DNA from: Platynereis dumerilii
Lineage: Eukaryota > Annelida > Polychaeta > Phyllodocida > Nereididae
NCBI GenBank assembly: GCA_026936325.1
Contig: JAPTHN010000184.1
Span: 357,837 to 421,836, forward strand
DNA length: 64,000 nt
Direction: 5' to 3'
Part shown: positions 12,523-24,143 of the stretch, in pieces
Layout: each line of letters begins with the position of its first letter
Numbering within the stretch: the first letter of the stretch is position 1
Position numbers and translations under genes: made by a program
Notes under the pieces: generated by a model
The model's input: the letters and a program-made list of their open reading frames with translations, nothing else
The model's database searches: none
Told to the model about the DNA's origin: nothing

Positions 12523-12569
12523 TTTAATAAGTGTTAGTGTGACATATTAATAAGTGTTAGTGTGACATA
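12523..12569. repeat. 23-base tandem duplication
   Basis: The phrase 'taataagtgttagtgtgacatat' type unit occurs twice in a row, an exact short duplication in otherwise unique DNA. Confidence 0.75.
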
Positions 12570-12875
12570 TTAAAATAAACAGCAACTATAGCCCAAGTCT
12601 ACACTTATGTCCTGCAACAACATCGTATTTATTTTTTTATCTGGCGAAAGAAAATCTTCAAATGAACCTCAGTTATCAGAAAATGGATATGAATATTCAT
12701 CTATCAGCTATGCAGTTTTGGCAGTTTTGAAAAAGGGTGGAGTAGTGACAAAGGATTTGATACTCAGTATGATAGAGAAAACTCAGAACTGACATTCGGG
12801 GTAACTTGAGCAGAGGGATGAGACAGAATGAGATGGTACACTGTAAAATTTTACGTTTTGAGTCGGCTTAAACAA

Positions 12876-13212
12876 GGGACCGTTCAGAATTTATGACTGG
12901 GGGGGGTGGGAGTTTTGCTGGAACTTCCCGTCAAAAATTGATACCCCCTTGAGTTTCATGCAGATTTTTAGTACCCCACCTCTAGGTTTCACGCGTATTT
13001 TTAGTACCCCCCCTTGACATACAAAGCAATACACATATATATACTGTTATACACGGCCACACGTATTCGTGGACTTTTGCGCGTAAAAAAGTCCAAATAA
13101 AATGAGATTATGCGTGTTTTTTAACATTTATCCCCCTTGAAACACGTGTGAAAAGTTAGTACCCCTCGGCCAAAACTCCCAACCCCCCCAATCATAAATT
13201 CTGAACGGTCCC
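12876..13212. mobile_element. MITE with GGGACCGTTC ends and CAA target duplication
   Basis: TIRs start GGGACCGTTCAGAATTTATGA on the left; the right end is the inverse (TCATAAATTCTGAACGGTCCC). The trinucleotide CAA flanks both sides (12873-12875 and 13213-13215). A 3-base duplication and a G-rich tip suggest PIF/Harbinger, although its usual target is TWA. The interior is non-coding. A truncated right end of the same family lies at about 45355-45385. Confidence 0.7.
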
Positions 13213-13796
13213 CAATTGAATCATATGGTTGCCAATTTGTTTGAGCTAACCTAGCTTTCACTTGTTGTTTTTAGTTATGATAATCTGTCTGTTGTCATAA
13301 CTTAAAACGACCAGAACGACAAGCTATGTCAGCTCACACGAATTTTGTAACCATCTCACAGAATCATTTGATCTGACTCAAAATTCAAATTTACACCTAC
13401 CAAGTATATCTGTTCATGCATGGTTAGAATTGTGTGAACTAGATTTGAACATACAGGTCTTCTTTGACCTGCATTCACTATTTTAACTTAACTTTCAAGA
13501 AATGGATTGATTGAGATCTTATCATGCTTATAACGTCTATGTGTTAGTGGAAGGTCTATTTCAAGGAAATTGATCTTTGCAATAACCTAAGCAATGTAAG
13601 CATACATACACAGACCTAAGAAAATTGTAGGAAAGTTTGTACTATTTTAAGAAGAACAATATAGGAGATAGAACGACAGATTTAATGGTGGTATCTTGAT
13701 AAGTGCAGCCCTCCAAGCCCAGTTCTGGGCACTCACGAGGGTCAATTGATTGATGAGATGGAAAAGAGAGCAAGATTCCTCAACATGTTACACATT

Positions 13797-14145
13797 CTCG
13801 GGGGGGGGTACTTGGCGGACTTTTGGGTAGGGATGCACCACGTCGATTTTGAAAACCAGAACCATTTTAATCCGGAAACCGACCAAAACCACAAACCATT
13901 TTAATCTTTTTGTAAAAATATCCACAACCAATTTAATCTTTATAATTTTTATACCATTGAAATCGTCTTTTTAAGCCGATTCTAACGGTACCAAACATGT
14001 TGGGGGTGCAAAAAGGGCAACCAAATTAATCTGAATTCCTAAAAAACCAAGACCATTTTAATCCTAGAAGGTCAAAAATCCAGAACCATCCAGCGGCGCC
14101 TCTATATTATACACCTTTTCATAGTGAGTACCTCCTCCCCCCGGG
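13797..14145. mobile_element. MITE with CTCGGGGG ends and 7-8 base target duplication
   Basis: The left tip 'ctcgggggggggtactt' is the inverse of the right tip 'gtacctcctccccccggg'. The flanks are tacacatt (13789-13796) and cacacatt (14146-14153), an 8-base duplication with one difference. Eight-base duplications fit the hAT superfamily. Internally the phrase 'accattttaatc' repeats several times. Confidence 0.65.
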
Positions 14146-14269
14146 CACACATTTACCCATATGAGGGATCTTTATCATCTTTTAAATGCCCAGCATGTAT
14201 CTACACTGATACAAGGGGCCAGTTGGGCTGAGATTTTGTTCTACATGAGTTCACCAATTATTTTTAAGT

Positions 14270-14362
14270 CATTTATGGCATTAACCCAATGGCAATAATC
14301 CAATGGCATTAATTCAATGGCAATAATTCAATGGCAATAATTCAGTGGCAATAATCCAATGG
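14270..14362. repeat. AATGGCAATAATTC minisatellite
   Basis: About six tandem 14-17 base units of the type 'caatggcaataattc', with small differences. Confidence 0.8.
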
Positions 14363-15006
14363 TAAATGGAGCTTGTTAACAGTTCATTATTTATATTACC
14401 ATTTGAAGATAACATTTTGACAGAAGAATATACTGAGGCCTATAATGCCCTATATATATACTAGAATTTACCCATTATAGGGGACTGTAAATACATATAT
14501 ATATTGAAAGGCAAAGGGAGATTTTAGATTCCACAATCAACATTTGCTAGAAGTTCTTCTCCTTTTTTTTTTTTTTTTTTTTTTTTTAAGTCTGACATAC
14601 AGGTAGAACCTTGGGCTGGGTTAATGAAAACAGTCGATTTAGTGATTGCCCAATGTGACGTTAGTTGCCATGGCAACTTGTGAACTAGTTGATGAATTTC
14701 CGGTTCCATATAAGTGGCACTCCCCCCCTCCCTCAAGGCCTCCACCTGCAGCTTTAGCTTTGACTTGATTAGCAATTTGTACTGAACGAGCTGTGTAACA
14801 TTAAAGTCATACTTTCATGGCAACTCCAACAACAGATCAGATTTCAACTGATTTCATGATGAAAAGAAAATGGGCCCAGCCCATACATGAATTCCTGTCT
14901 AATGTTGATATAACATTTTATTAGGTCCGTTGTAGGATGGGTCTAATGTTTTCATACGCATGTGTCTGTCCGTCTGTTAGCACTAACAACTGAAGTCACA
15001 AGTTAA

Positions 15007-15151
15007 CAGTGTTGGAGTCCTCGAGGCCAGCCTCGTCCTCAAGGCCGGCCTCGGAGCCATGTTTTGATGGCCTTGGTCTTGACTCGGTCTGGGATACTAA
15101 ATCCTTGGCCTTGCCTTGGTCTCGGCTGTCCTGGCCTCGACTCCAACACCG
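15007..15151. mobile_element. 145-base hAT-like MITE
   Basis: The ends CAGTGTTGGAGTC and GACTCCAACACCG are inverted repeats. An exact 8-base target duplication, CAAGTTAA, flanks the element at 14999-15006 and 15152-15159. The interior is rich in CTCGAGGCC and GGCCTTGG-type words. CA-G tips with an 8-base duplication are typical of hAT. Confidence 0.9.
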
Positions 15152-15159
15152 CAAGTTAA

Positions 15160-16265
15160 GCTAAGTTACTCAATGACATATAAGTATTGATGGTTCATTT
15201 CAATGCAATGAATAGGACCTGTTGTAAGGTCATTGATGGCTTCAAGCAGATAATGCAAGTACTTGTAATTCTTTAACTGTAACTGTCTGGCAGAGGCAAC
15301 TTGATCGAAATGACCAAATCATTTGTCAAACTCTTATATTATATAATTGCATCTTTAGCAGCATGTTTTACTGTATGTTTTTATGTTTTGATTATGAAAT
15401 GACAATCCTTTTAAATCCTATTATATAAAAGAAGGTTTGCATGCGCCATTTCATTGTGTTCTATATTTATTCCTTCAATTCTGCATTAATCAGGATGTAA
15501 CTAGAATGCGCAAATAAAATTTGCAAATCTAGGCGCTGATTGTTAACTTGACAATTTAAGCATGAGATGAACCTCTGTCTGCCATTGTAGATGCTCCATT
15601 GTGAATGAACCATCCAGCTGGTCAGAGATCCTATGATATAGCATGTATATATTGTATAGGTATATGAAATCAAATGGGTCACCAAAAGCTGTTTTCATCT
15701 TATTTACATTTTGCTGCAGCCCGTTCTAATATGCTAACATGTTCCGCTTGAGTGCACACAGTCTAGACATTGCATAAATCTAGGACAGTGACCTGATATT
15801 TTGTGACCAGAAATAGTTATTTCTGCCAATTTACAGCAAAGAGGACAGCTATTTACAATCACAGTCCATAGATCTGTTACTGATCCATCATCAACAGCAA
15901 TTACAGCATCCCGGGACAGCATCCAAGCTAGAACGGTTGACGACGTGTTTACGAAGTTAGAAGGTAAAACGCATGAAACCATTGTATTTCATGTTCACCA
16001 CAAACAGGAAGTTGAAAAACACGCAGGAAATGGCAGGTTGTACAAGCATGATCTAGACGCAGCAGCGCCTAGATAATTACACCAATCTCTGTGTTTTACA
16101 ACCTTCTTGACAGTGCCATACTTTATATCTGTATTTTTATGGCTACTACTGTCACAGACGAATTCGAATGACTCTAATTCTGTCTCACCTTCACTTAAAG
16201 TAATATGATAATGCCACAGCATAGAAGATGGGACATGTATGTAAATACTCGTTGGGTTAACAATA
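15160..16265. other. Stretch without recognised features
   Basis: Reading frames up to about 80 codons occur on the minus strand (15467-16222), but none resembles a known protein and none has convincing splice context. I see no repeat structure. Confidence 0.45.
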
Positions 16266-16505
16266 GCCTATTCTTATTTTTTGGGAATTTTTTTTTGGGG
16301 GGGGGGGGGGGTGATTTGTTTTTTTTTGTGGAAATTTTTTTTTTTTCCGAATTTTTTTTTTTTTTCAAACTTTTTTTTTAGAAATTTTTTTTTTTTCAGA
16401 ATTTTTTTTTCTTTTCCATTTTTTCGAAAAAATGTTGTTTTTGGAATTTTTTTTTTTTTTTTTTTGGAAATTTTTTTTTTTTTTTCGAACATTTTTTTTT
16501 TCCAA
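16266..16505. repeat. T-rich low-complexity tract
   Basis: Runs of 8-20 T are broken by short 'ggaa', 'cgaa' or 'cagaa' words, with a G run near 16300. The Phe-rich or Lys-rich reading frames here have no protein meaning. Confidence 0.9.
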
Positions 16506-16574
16506 AATCATATTATGGGATGTCTGAATCAAAATTTTTGATTGAACCATCTGGATCACTCCACTCACATGTTA

Positions 16575-16614
16575 CCATAAGGGACGAGACACCTCGCTTC
16601 GCTCTAAGGGTTAA
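16575..16614 (+). repeat. SINE-B head, cut off from its body by a TTAA element
   Basis: The 3' part of this stretch (gctctaagggttaa) lines up with the A-box region of SINE-B (ggcctaattggcaag at 23190). The body resumes at 18926, across the insertion at 16615-18921. The fit is imperfect, so the exact SINE start is uncertain. Confidence 0.45.
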
Positions 16615-17410
16615 GGTGGCTCGATACTCGTGAATTTTCTAAGATAGGATTTCTTTAAAATAGTTTAAAATGATCCAAAATATAGTTTATAGCAAGGATA
16701 TATCAACAAAAGTGGTCGCTACCAGCCTTTCTTTCAAAATATTTGAGGTTATGTAAAAGAAAGTCAGCCCACGCAAACCTGAAAAACTCAATTTTTTTCT
16801 TAATTTTTTTACTGTGAAGTTTTCCCTGCCATTCAGTGGCCATTCATCCTATGTTATTAAATGAAGCATGGAATTAAAGAGGAAAGGTTGATGGAAAAGC
16901 TGACTAAAATTCCAGAGAAATGTATTTAGTTTAAAGAACTTTTCTAGGGGTTCGGAAAAAAAGTTTCAATTTTGAAAATTAAATATTTTTTATGAACCAC
17001 AGCGCAAAAAAAAAATGACGAGATAGAAATCTTTATTTCTTTGTCATTTGCTTCCAAATAAAGTGAGGAACAATATAATGATACAGACATATGGCCAAAC
17101 GGGCCTGGATATTGATACAAAAATTTATTTATGTCACAGAGTCATTTTTGAGAAATAAGACATGCTTGCCGAAAATCGCCTGCAGAAATTTTCTACTGAG
17201 AGTAGAGAACTGAAAGTCTGTCAGATTATAGTATTTGTCACAGCGCATCTAATGCTCCAAACGAGAAGTCTCTAAACCCAATAGAAGTGGCACAAATTGC
17301 AAACGAAGCGGCCAACGCCTGGAATTCTCAGACTTAAAAAAATATCTTGAAGCAGTGTCAGCACAGTGGTGACGTTACGTTAGATAGGGCCTGCCTGGCT
17401 GCGCGTGAAT

Positions 17411-17590
17411 ATAACAATAACATGACCTGTGGAGGGCGTTATGGGTGGTTGACAGCCCAAGGGCTTGCTTGTCAGCCTACGAATTCTTGTCAGCCGAGGA
17501 ACGAGGGCTGACAATCGTAGGGATGACAAGCAAGCCCGAGGGCTGTCAACCACCCATAATGCCCGACACAGGTCATGATATTACTATTAT
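17411..17590. repeat. Foldback unit, first copy
   Basis: Arms of about 75-90 bases pair with each other: 'catgacctgtgg' to 'cttgtcagcc' on the left against 'ggatgacaag' to 'caggtcatg' on the right, with only a few mismatches. Flanking 'ataacaataa' and 'ttactattat' extend the symmetry. Confidence 0.85.
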
Positions 17591-17884
17591 CATTACCTCT
17601 CAATCAAGTAATTAACCTGTTTGCACAGATTATTTAAAGCAAATAATATTCATTGTACAAACACAAAAAAATGTAAATGTCCAGCTGTCATTCTTGCAAC
17701 AATCCCATGCTCCTGCAAATGTAATTGTGAGGAAAAACTGGGATTGACAAAATAACTTTGTGACGCTGCCTGCCAGCTGCCAGCCTGCCAGTACACTAAA
17801 ATGTGGCTGAGATTGAGGCTGGTCTGTTTGTGACGCTACCTGCAGCAGCATGGTGACATCATGTTGCTTGGCAACCAAGAGGTG

Positions 17885-18035
17885 ACGTCACCACAGGGCT
17901 GACAATACCATTGTCGGCCCTCAAAATCATTGTCGGCCCTCAAAAGTATTGTCGGCCCTGCAAATGAGGGCGATATGGGTGGTTGTTGCAGGGTTCATCT
18001 AATGACAATACCCTACTTATCTCATGACTGAGGTG
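17885..18035. repeat. CATTGTCGGCCCTCAAAA short-repeat block, first copy
   Basis: The phrase 'attgtcggccctcaaaa' repeats three times, followed by 'gagggcgatatgggtggttgttgca' and 'tgacaataccctacttat'. The block recurs at 18727-18880. Confidence 0.85.
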
Positions 18036-18042
18036 ATGATAA

Positions 18043-18225
18043 TATAACAATAACATGACCTGTGGAGGGCGTTATGGGTGGTTGACAGCCCAAGGGATTG
18101 CTTGTCAGCCCTACGAATTCTTGTCAGCCCGAGGAACGAGGGCTGACAATCGTAGGGATGACAAGCAAGCCCGAGGGCTGTCAACCACCCATAATGCCCG
18201 ACTCAGGTCATGATATTACTATTAT
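18043..18225. repeat. Foldback unit, second copy
   Basis: Nearly identical to 17411-17590 in both arms and loop. Together with the repeated block at 18727-18880 it shows a direct duplication inside the TTAA element. Confidence 0.85.
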
Positions 18226-18726
18226 CATTACCTCTTACTCAAATAATTCATCTGCCACCCTGACCTATCTGTGATACAAATTCCATTTTTAAGTACCATC
18301 ACAATTTTTTTTCTCAATAAATTAGATTGTAAAAATTTTCACCCGAGCGATAAGGGTACCTGGCAATGGCCAGCATTGATTATACAGGACAATTCCTGAA
18401 TTCCTTGTAAAAAATCTGTAGACACTAAGAACTGGACTAGTAAAACTTTTCAGCACTTCCCAATTACACAGCTTTAAAATCACAATCAATTCATGCACTT
18501 TAATGTAATTTGCAGTGCTGGTGCATAATAAAGTATTCAAAATCCTGTGAAAATTTCAAAGTCATCAGGTAAATATGGACTGAGAACAAAAGAAACAACC
18601 AACACTGAGTCAGTCAGATTTCAACAAAACTTGTGACGCTACCACTTGCAGGCCCTTGAAAACATGACGTCACAATCTATTTATAGATTCAAATGCTCAT
18701 GGTTGCTAGGCAGCATGAGTCATGAT

Positions 18727-18880
18727 GTCATCACAGGGCCGACAATACCATTGTCGGCCCTCAAAATCATTGTCGGCCCTCAAAATCATTGTCGGCCCTG
18801 CAAATGAGGGCGTTATGGGTGGTTGTTGCATGGGTCATCTAATGACAATACCCTACTTATCGCATGGCTGAGGTGATGAT
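18727..18880. repeat. CATTGTCGGCCCTCAAAA short-repeat block, second copy
   Basis: A close copy of 17885-18035, again three 'attgtcggccct' units and the same closing phrase 'tgacaataccctacttat'. Confidence 0.85.
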
Positions 18881-18925
18881 AATGTGCGTTAACAACCATT
18901 TCACATGAGCAGCGAGCCACCTTAA

Positions 18926-19207
18926 GAGTGCTTGTTTACACAACCACTGGCTCTGAGGGCGTGGGTTCGAATCCCACCCAGGAACTCAATTTAGTCAGAG
19001 CCCATCGGACATTAAATGGAGGCGGGTTGTATCCAGTGTTCTATGCTGGGGCAACTGAAAGACCCTGGGCATCCCTGAATTAATAGGGTACGTACTATGT
19101 ACCAGACTCATAGTCTTCTCATCTCATCATCATACGGCGATCGCCTGCCTCGATATAGCCCACTAAGGTGCTGCTGAGGCATAAAACACATACAAACAAA
19201 CAAACAA
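18926..19207 (+). repeat. SINE-B body
   Basis: A tRNA-like B box, GGTTCGAATCC, lies near 18965. It is followed by the SINE-B body ('gacattaaatggaggcgggttgtatcc', 'ctatgctggggcaactgaaagaccctggg', 'cgcctgcctcgatatagcc') and an A-rich tail of CAAA units. The 5' head was separated by the TTAA element at 16615-18921. The same family lies at 23186-23430 and, inverted, at 40499-41025. Confidence 0.8.
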
Positions 19208-19247
19208 CCTCGCTTCGCTCGGTGAGCCGGTGGCTCTATCCCGTCTA

Positions 19248-19264
19248 TTAGTAGTAGTAGTAGT
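19248..19264. repeat. (TAG)n microsatellite
   Basis: Five tandem TAG units. Confidence 0.8.
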
Positions 19265-19339
19265 ATGGTTTCCCCTGGCCTTTGGAGAGGGAATCATGCT
19301 CCATGCCCAACTCTCGATGACAGGCCTGTGGGTGCACAT

Positions 19340-19543
19340 GATGGATGGATGATCGGGGCTTTAAGTCCTGTGTTTATGCACTTGGTAGGCTAATTAGGAC
19401 GTGGGAGGACATGGCAATTAGGCAAAGGATGATTGAAACAGCCGTCCAACATAGACCCAGGTGACCCGGCAAGAGCTGGATTCGAACCCTGGACCCAGTG
19501 ATTGGCAGCTCAGCATGCTACCACTAGAGAAACCCTCCCCCCG
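19340..19543 (-). repeat. SINE-A, inverted copy
   Basis: The reverse complement carries the tRNA-like head with B box (gattcgaaccc on the plus strand, near 19481), then the family body and 'ggacttaaagccc', ending in CATCC repeats. Compare the plus copy at 24144-24352. Confidence 0.85.
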
Positions 19544-19714
19544 GATGCACATGATGCTCATGATTTGATATTAATATTTCATTTTATTCCTATCTGTAAG
19601 TTGTTTATGCCCTCTAGTAATTGATAATGTAGATCACAGCTATCATTACGGCCTTCGAATGAACAATGCAATTCTTTTTGCTGTCAGGACAAAGGTCTTG
19701 TTATGAAATTGTAT

Positions 19715-21645
19715 TGAGGTTTATTCACGATTGACCATATGGTCAAGACACAGATTCACAGCTTCAGGTGTTATCAACTGCCAGTTCACTTCACAGCTTC
19801 AATTCTTCTTTTGTATTTGACCACTTCTGGCTCAGTTTTGTTTCAGTCACAGAACAATGACAAACAACAAATTTCTTACAATGGGATGTCGTGCAGTGAT
19901 TGGAATTGAGTTGCACATCCAGATTTTCAGGGGGGAGGGCCTTGGAAATTTCCCTCAATGGGAAATTATATTTTATTTTGTGGTAACAGCAACATTAATT
20001 ATTTATTTTTCAAGCATCCCATATCCCAAAAATTTCATTTCTAAATCAAGCAACACCGGGTTACAGCTCTAGCAATTGATCTGAAGAAATCAGATTTTTT
20101 TTCTCAGTGCCACAGTGGACCTATGATGTCATAGGTGGATACTCCATTGCCAAGCACCAGAGGATATGCAAAATTGGTGCAATCAATGATGCCATAGGTC
20201 AAACTGGCCAATAGCATCCGTTGTGGACAGTTTCATCATAGCCTTGCAGTTACATCATTGCCAGAGCGGCCAATAATATCACAACAACTCAGGTGCAAGG
20301 TTGGACTACTCCTGTGGAATGGGCACTCTGCTCAAAAGCTGTCAATTGATCTCCATATTTACTCCGGTGAACTGTGGTAACCTATCAAAAAATATAGGAT
20401 TAAAGTAATTGATGGTAATTTTACACTGAAAGGAGCCACCAAAAAAACTGCAAACAGTAAACTAAATGCTTGATTTGACAGCTCCATGTCAAATCCAATT
20501 TAAATCAGAAGCATGTTGGTGAACAACTGTGATTAATTTCCAGTTATCCTATTAACCATGCTTGGTTGAATTTCAGGCACTTCTGGTATCACCAAATAAT
20601 AAACAATCCCCCCTCACACTTAACACATGACTTTTTGCAGTAGTATCATTGGCTCATCCGGCCATGACATAATTGCAAGGCTATGAGGAAGTTGTCTACA
20701 TGAAATGCTATTGGCCAGTTTGACCTATGACACCATATCTTGCACCTATGTTGTATATGTTCCAATGGAATATCCAGCTTTGACATCATAGGTCCACACC
20801 ATCAAAAAATGTATATCTTCAGAGCAATTGCGAGAGCTGTAATAAAAACCCCACCAGAAATATTTATTTAAGACTGCCCAGAAAGAGTTTATTCATTTTT
20901 TATTTTAAAAAAAATCCAAACCAGAGCTTGTCACAAAAAAAAATCATATGAACTGATTCTCGCTTTTCATAATCACAGATCATAATATATTTTCATTCAG
21001 TAGCAACCTGCATGAATGCTGAGACTTGCCAAGAATTACTCATGGTTCATGTGAGGCAAAATGAGCAATGATTAAAATTAAATTTTCTCATATTATACCC
21101 TGTATGTTAGAAACAATTAAGAGACCTCATGGTAGGATAGGCCTATACCGCCACACACCAATCCACAAATTCCTTAACCTAAACCCCTCTTATCCTCACA
21201 TAGCCTCAAATTCCCTCTTTTATTGGACCAGCAGGGTGCAGTACAAAGTAGTAAGATGTCATGTACCACTCTTGGTACCGATGGAACTTTTATAGATCGA
21301 TCATTGGTTGTCCAGACAGGACACGAAAACTGAACAGAAATTATTTATTTAAAAAAAAAACCAACTCTTAAGCCCCCCCACCCTTGGTATGAAATGTGCT
21401 CCCTGAATGTTGAATGCAAGCAAGTTCTAATCCTTGAGATTTGGCAATCACACAAATCTGGGCTCTCATTCATGCTATCTCTCGGTTATACCTTTAAAGT
21501 AACCAGGCATGACTGTTCACCAAACTGCTAGTGGTCAAAGATAAAAGAGAGTTTTCAAACAGTGGTCAAATACAATAAAATTGCAATAACTGTGACACAA
21601 CTCAAAAAGGTGTTTGGCCATATGGTCAATCGTGAATAAACCTCA
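19715..21645. mobile_element. 1.9 kb inverted-repeat element with nested arms
   Basis: The outer ends TGAGGTTTATTCACGATTG (19715) and CAATCGTGAATAAACCTCA (to 21645) are exact inverses; weaker symmetry continues inward ('gtatttgaccact' on both sides). A second pair of arms, about 20061-20280 and 20636-20842, lies inside and matches over about 200 bases at moderate divergence. No transposase is visible and I could not define a target duplication. It may be one foldback element, or one inserted in another. Confidence 0.65.
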
Positions 21646-22930
21646 GTGTGACTTTGATAACATGTATTGTTTTGATCATTTTTATAATGTATAATGAATG
21701 AGTGGATTATGATTTTGGTTTGCTGACTGGGTGGGTAATTTTTTATATGAAATGTCGTTATTGTGTGTTAGAATGTTTACATGAGGTATGATGATTTTGT
21801 TTTGTGATACACATGCATGATATTGTATAACAATAGGTCTGTCGCCATTTGTTGAATGTTTGATTGTTTGGGTCAGCTAGTGATAGCATTCAATAGAAAA
21901 TTTGGTTAGATTCATATAGATTGGAGGATTACAATGTGTTAACAACTACATTTTTATTAACTGTTGGTTGCAGGATTTCATTTAATATGCGAATAAACCA
22001 GATAATATGTCATCTGGAGAGCTTCCCCAAGGACGAAAATAGCCCTGTCGCCTTATCGTTGTGCCACCTACCTATAATCACTGTCATAATCCCCATATGG
22101 AGACAAACCTATGGATGATGCGTTTGATTATTAGAGTAGCTGATTGAATTGCAATGAATGCAGCCAGATCTTAAAGTGGGAAGATTGTGGTAATGTTGAC
22201 TCTGTGAGATTTGCTCATCTCAGTGTCACCATTCTCAACTGCTAGAGTAGTCAACAGAGGGCAGCACAGTACTTGCTCCTGATTGGCTGATGGTCAGCAG
22301 CCTCGCTCTGGGGCTTAGAGGGAGATATAAATCTGGCTCAGTGGTGTGTCCAGGGAGTCTCTCCTGCACTTTCTTTCAAGTGCAACCCAGTACCTTGGGC
22401 CTGGAGGAGGATCTCCATGCCAATGGACAGCCCCTGTCCCGTATGGCTCTCCAAGACCATCATGACCTAATTCTCCAGGCTACCTGTGCTGTGTGTGCAC
22501 TTAGAATATATATATATCTGTTTCCCCTGAGTTGATAGAGGAAAAATCACAGTAACAATATCCAATTTCACATTTGTCAACTTTTTTTTTAACACTACAT
22601 TAAACTGATCAGCTATCCATATAGATAGAAAGCTACACAGAAAATTGTTAGATATTTACATCTGGACAGATAGATTGAATGTTAATTAAACAAATTAAGG
22701 ATAATCATGAAACTATTATTATTATCAAAACCCTTGGCTCATCTGTGATCATCTAACAAAATATAGGTCAATTGTTTAATTGAGGATAAATTACCTTGGC
22801 CCTAATATACTGCATAATGTAATAAGCCAACCCATACAAGGATAAACATTGTTAAATCTCATTAATGGTGTCATAATGCTATTGTAGGTATACGCTATCA
22901 CAAGATACACCAATTAATTAGTTTAATATA
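21646..22930. other. Stretch without recognised gene
   Basis: Mostly AT-rich. A GC-richer island at about 22240-22500 contains a TATA-like 'gatataaat' near 22324 and an 81-codon reading frame that resembles nothing I know. It could be a promoter with a first exon, but nothing confirms it. Confidence 0.4.
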
Positions 22931-22937
22931 ATTATTT

Positions 22938-22998
22938 GTGATATAGGCATGCCTCTAAATAGCCCACACTGGTGCTGATGGGGCGTAAAACACAAACT
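22938..22998 (+). repeat. SINE-B tail fragment
   Basis: 'atagcccacactggtgctgatggggcgtaaaacacaaac' type sequence matches the 3' end of SINE-B at 19150-19190. Confidence 0.6.
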
Positions 22999-23185
22999 CA
23001 CTCACTTGTGATATAGGCATATATATCATTTCAACAGTTAGCAGGGTTAAAGGTATGTAGATGAATAGAATAGATTATACTATAGACAGACAGAAACACA
23101 AATAATCAGACACATAGATATATACATGCACAGAGATACATAAGCACTAGCTATACAGACTGGTGGATTCTCAAATTGATTGTTC

Positions 23186-23430
23186 CCCCGTGGCCTAATT
23201 GGCAAGTGCGCTTGTCAAGTGACTTCGAGGGCATGGGTTCAAATCTCACCCCGGGAACTCACTTTAGTCCGAGGCCATGGGACGTTAAATGGAGGCGGGT
23301 TGTATCCAGTATTCTATGCTGGGGCAACTCATAGACCCTGGGCATCCCTGAATTAATAGGGTATGTGCCAGACTCACAGTCTTCTCATCTCATCATCATA
23401 CAGCGGTCGCCTGCCTCGACATAGCAAATT
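23186..23430 (+). repeat. SINE-B, nearly complete
   Basis: The head 'gtggcctaattggcaagtgc' has an A-box look, and a B box GGTTCAAATCT lies near 23239. The body matches the copy at 18926-19207 almost word for word. Here the 3' end stops at 'cctcgacatagc'. Confidence 0.85.
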
Positions 23431-23877
23431 ACTACTTCATTTTTCGACTACAAAAATGCTTGTAACTTCCTCAATAATTGACATATTAAGGTGGTTCTGA
23501 TGGCTACACTTCTTTTATTTAGGCATCTATCACATAAAAATATTTTCATTGTGAAATTCCAGTTTTAAATTTTTTTGCAACATACCTATGCAGAGGGGTA
23601 AAACACAAACAAACAATCAATTCTCAAATGGATTGAAAAACCAGAGGAATTTAGCTAGTCGTTATGTACATGACGCGAGGTAATTATAAGATACGTAAAA
23701 CATAACAATTTTACTACATATATATTTATCTATCCATATAGCTATATAAAACGATATGCCTATTGTTCTACACAGGGCGTATCTAGAAATTATACTTTGG
23801 AGGAGCCATAACATGTGGCGAATACACCGCTATCTGCAGCTTTCCTATATCTCCCATGTTCATTTTGGGCCTTGGAG

Positions 23878-24062
23878 GGATGGATGGATGATTGAGGCTT
23901 TTCATCATGTATTTATGTGCTTGGTAAGCTATAATTGGCAATATCAAGGCAAAGGATGATTGAAACAGTCGCCCAACATAGGCCCAAGAGATCCGGCAAG
24001 AGCTGGATTCGAACGGCGGACCCAGCGATTGGCGGCCCAGCACACTACCACTGAGCCATGAC
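23878..24062 (-). repeat. SINE-A, inverted copy
   Basis: The reverse complement contains the B box (ggattcgaac on the plus strand near 24005) and the family body, with CATCC tail units at 23878-23890. It faces the plus-strand copy at 24144-24352 about 80 bases away, so a transcript across both would fold on itself. Confidence 0.85.
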
Positions 24063-24143
24063 CTAATGCCCTCCTCCCTAAATACGATATTGGTTCTCAA
24101 TACAAGAGAAGCACAACACGTCGATACCTTCCTGTCATTAGGC

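Larger units (their letters stand above)
16615..18921. mobile_element. 2.3 kb TTAA-flanked TIR element
   Basis: The left end is TTAA + GGTGGCTCG and the right end is CGAGCCACC + TTAA, with TTAA at 16611-16614 and 18922-18925. TTAA target duplication is known for piggyBac and Kolobok-type transposons. No transposase reading frame is present, so the element is non-autonomous. The interior holds a duplicated foldback unit (17411-18040 and 18043-18890). A lone similar tip (TTAAGGTGG) occurs near 23487. Confidence 0.65.

Noticed and set aside
16274-16568. Phe-rich and Lys-rich frames
   Set aside because: Pure translation of T/A homopolymers.
22290-22535. Small gene with a TATA-like box
   Set aside because: The 81-codon product resembles nothing and has no splice support.
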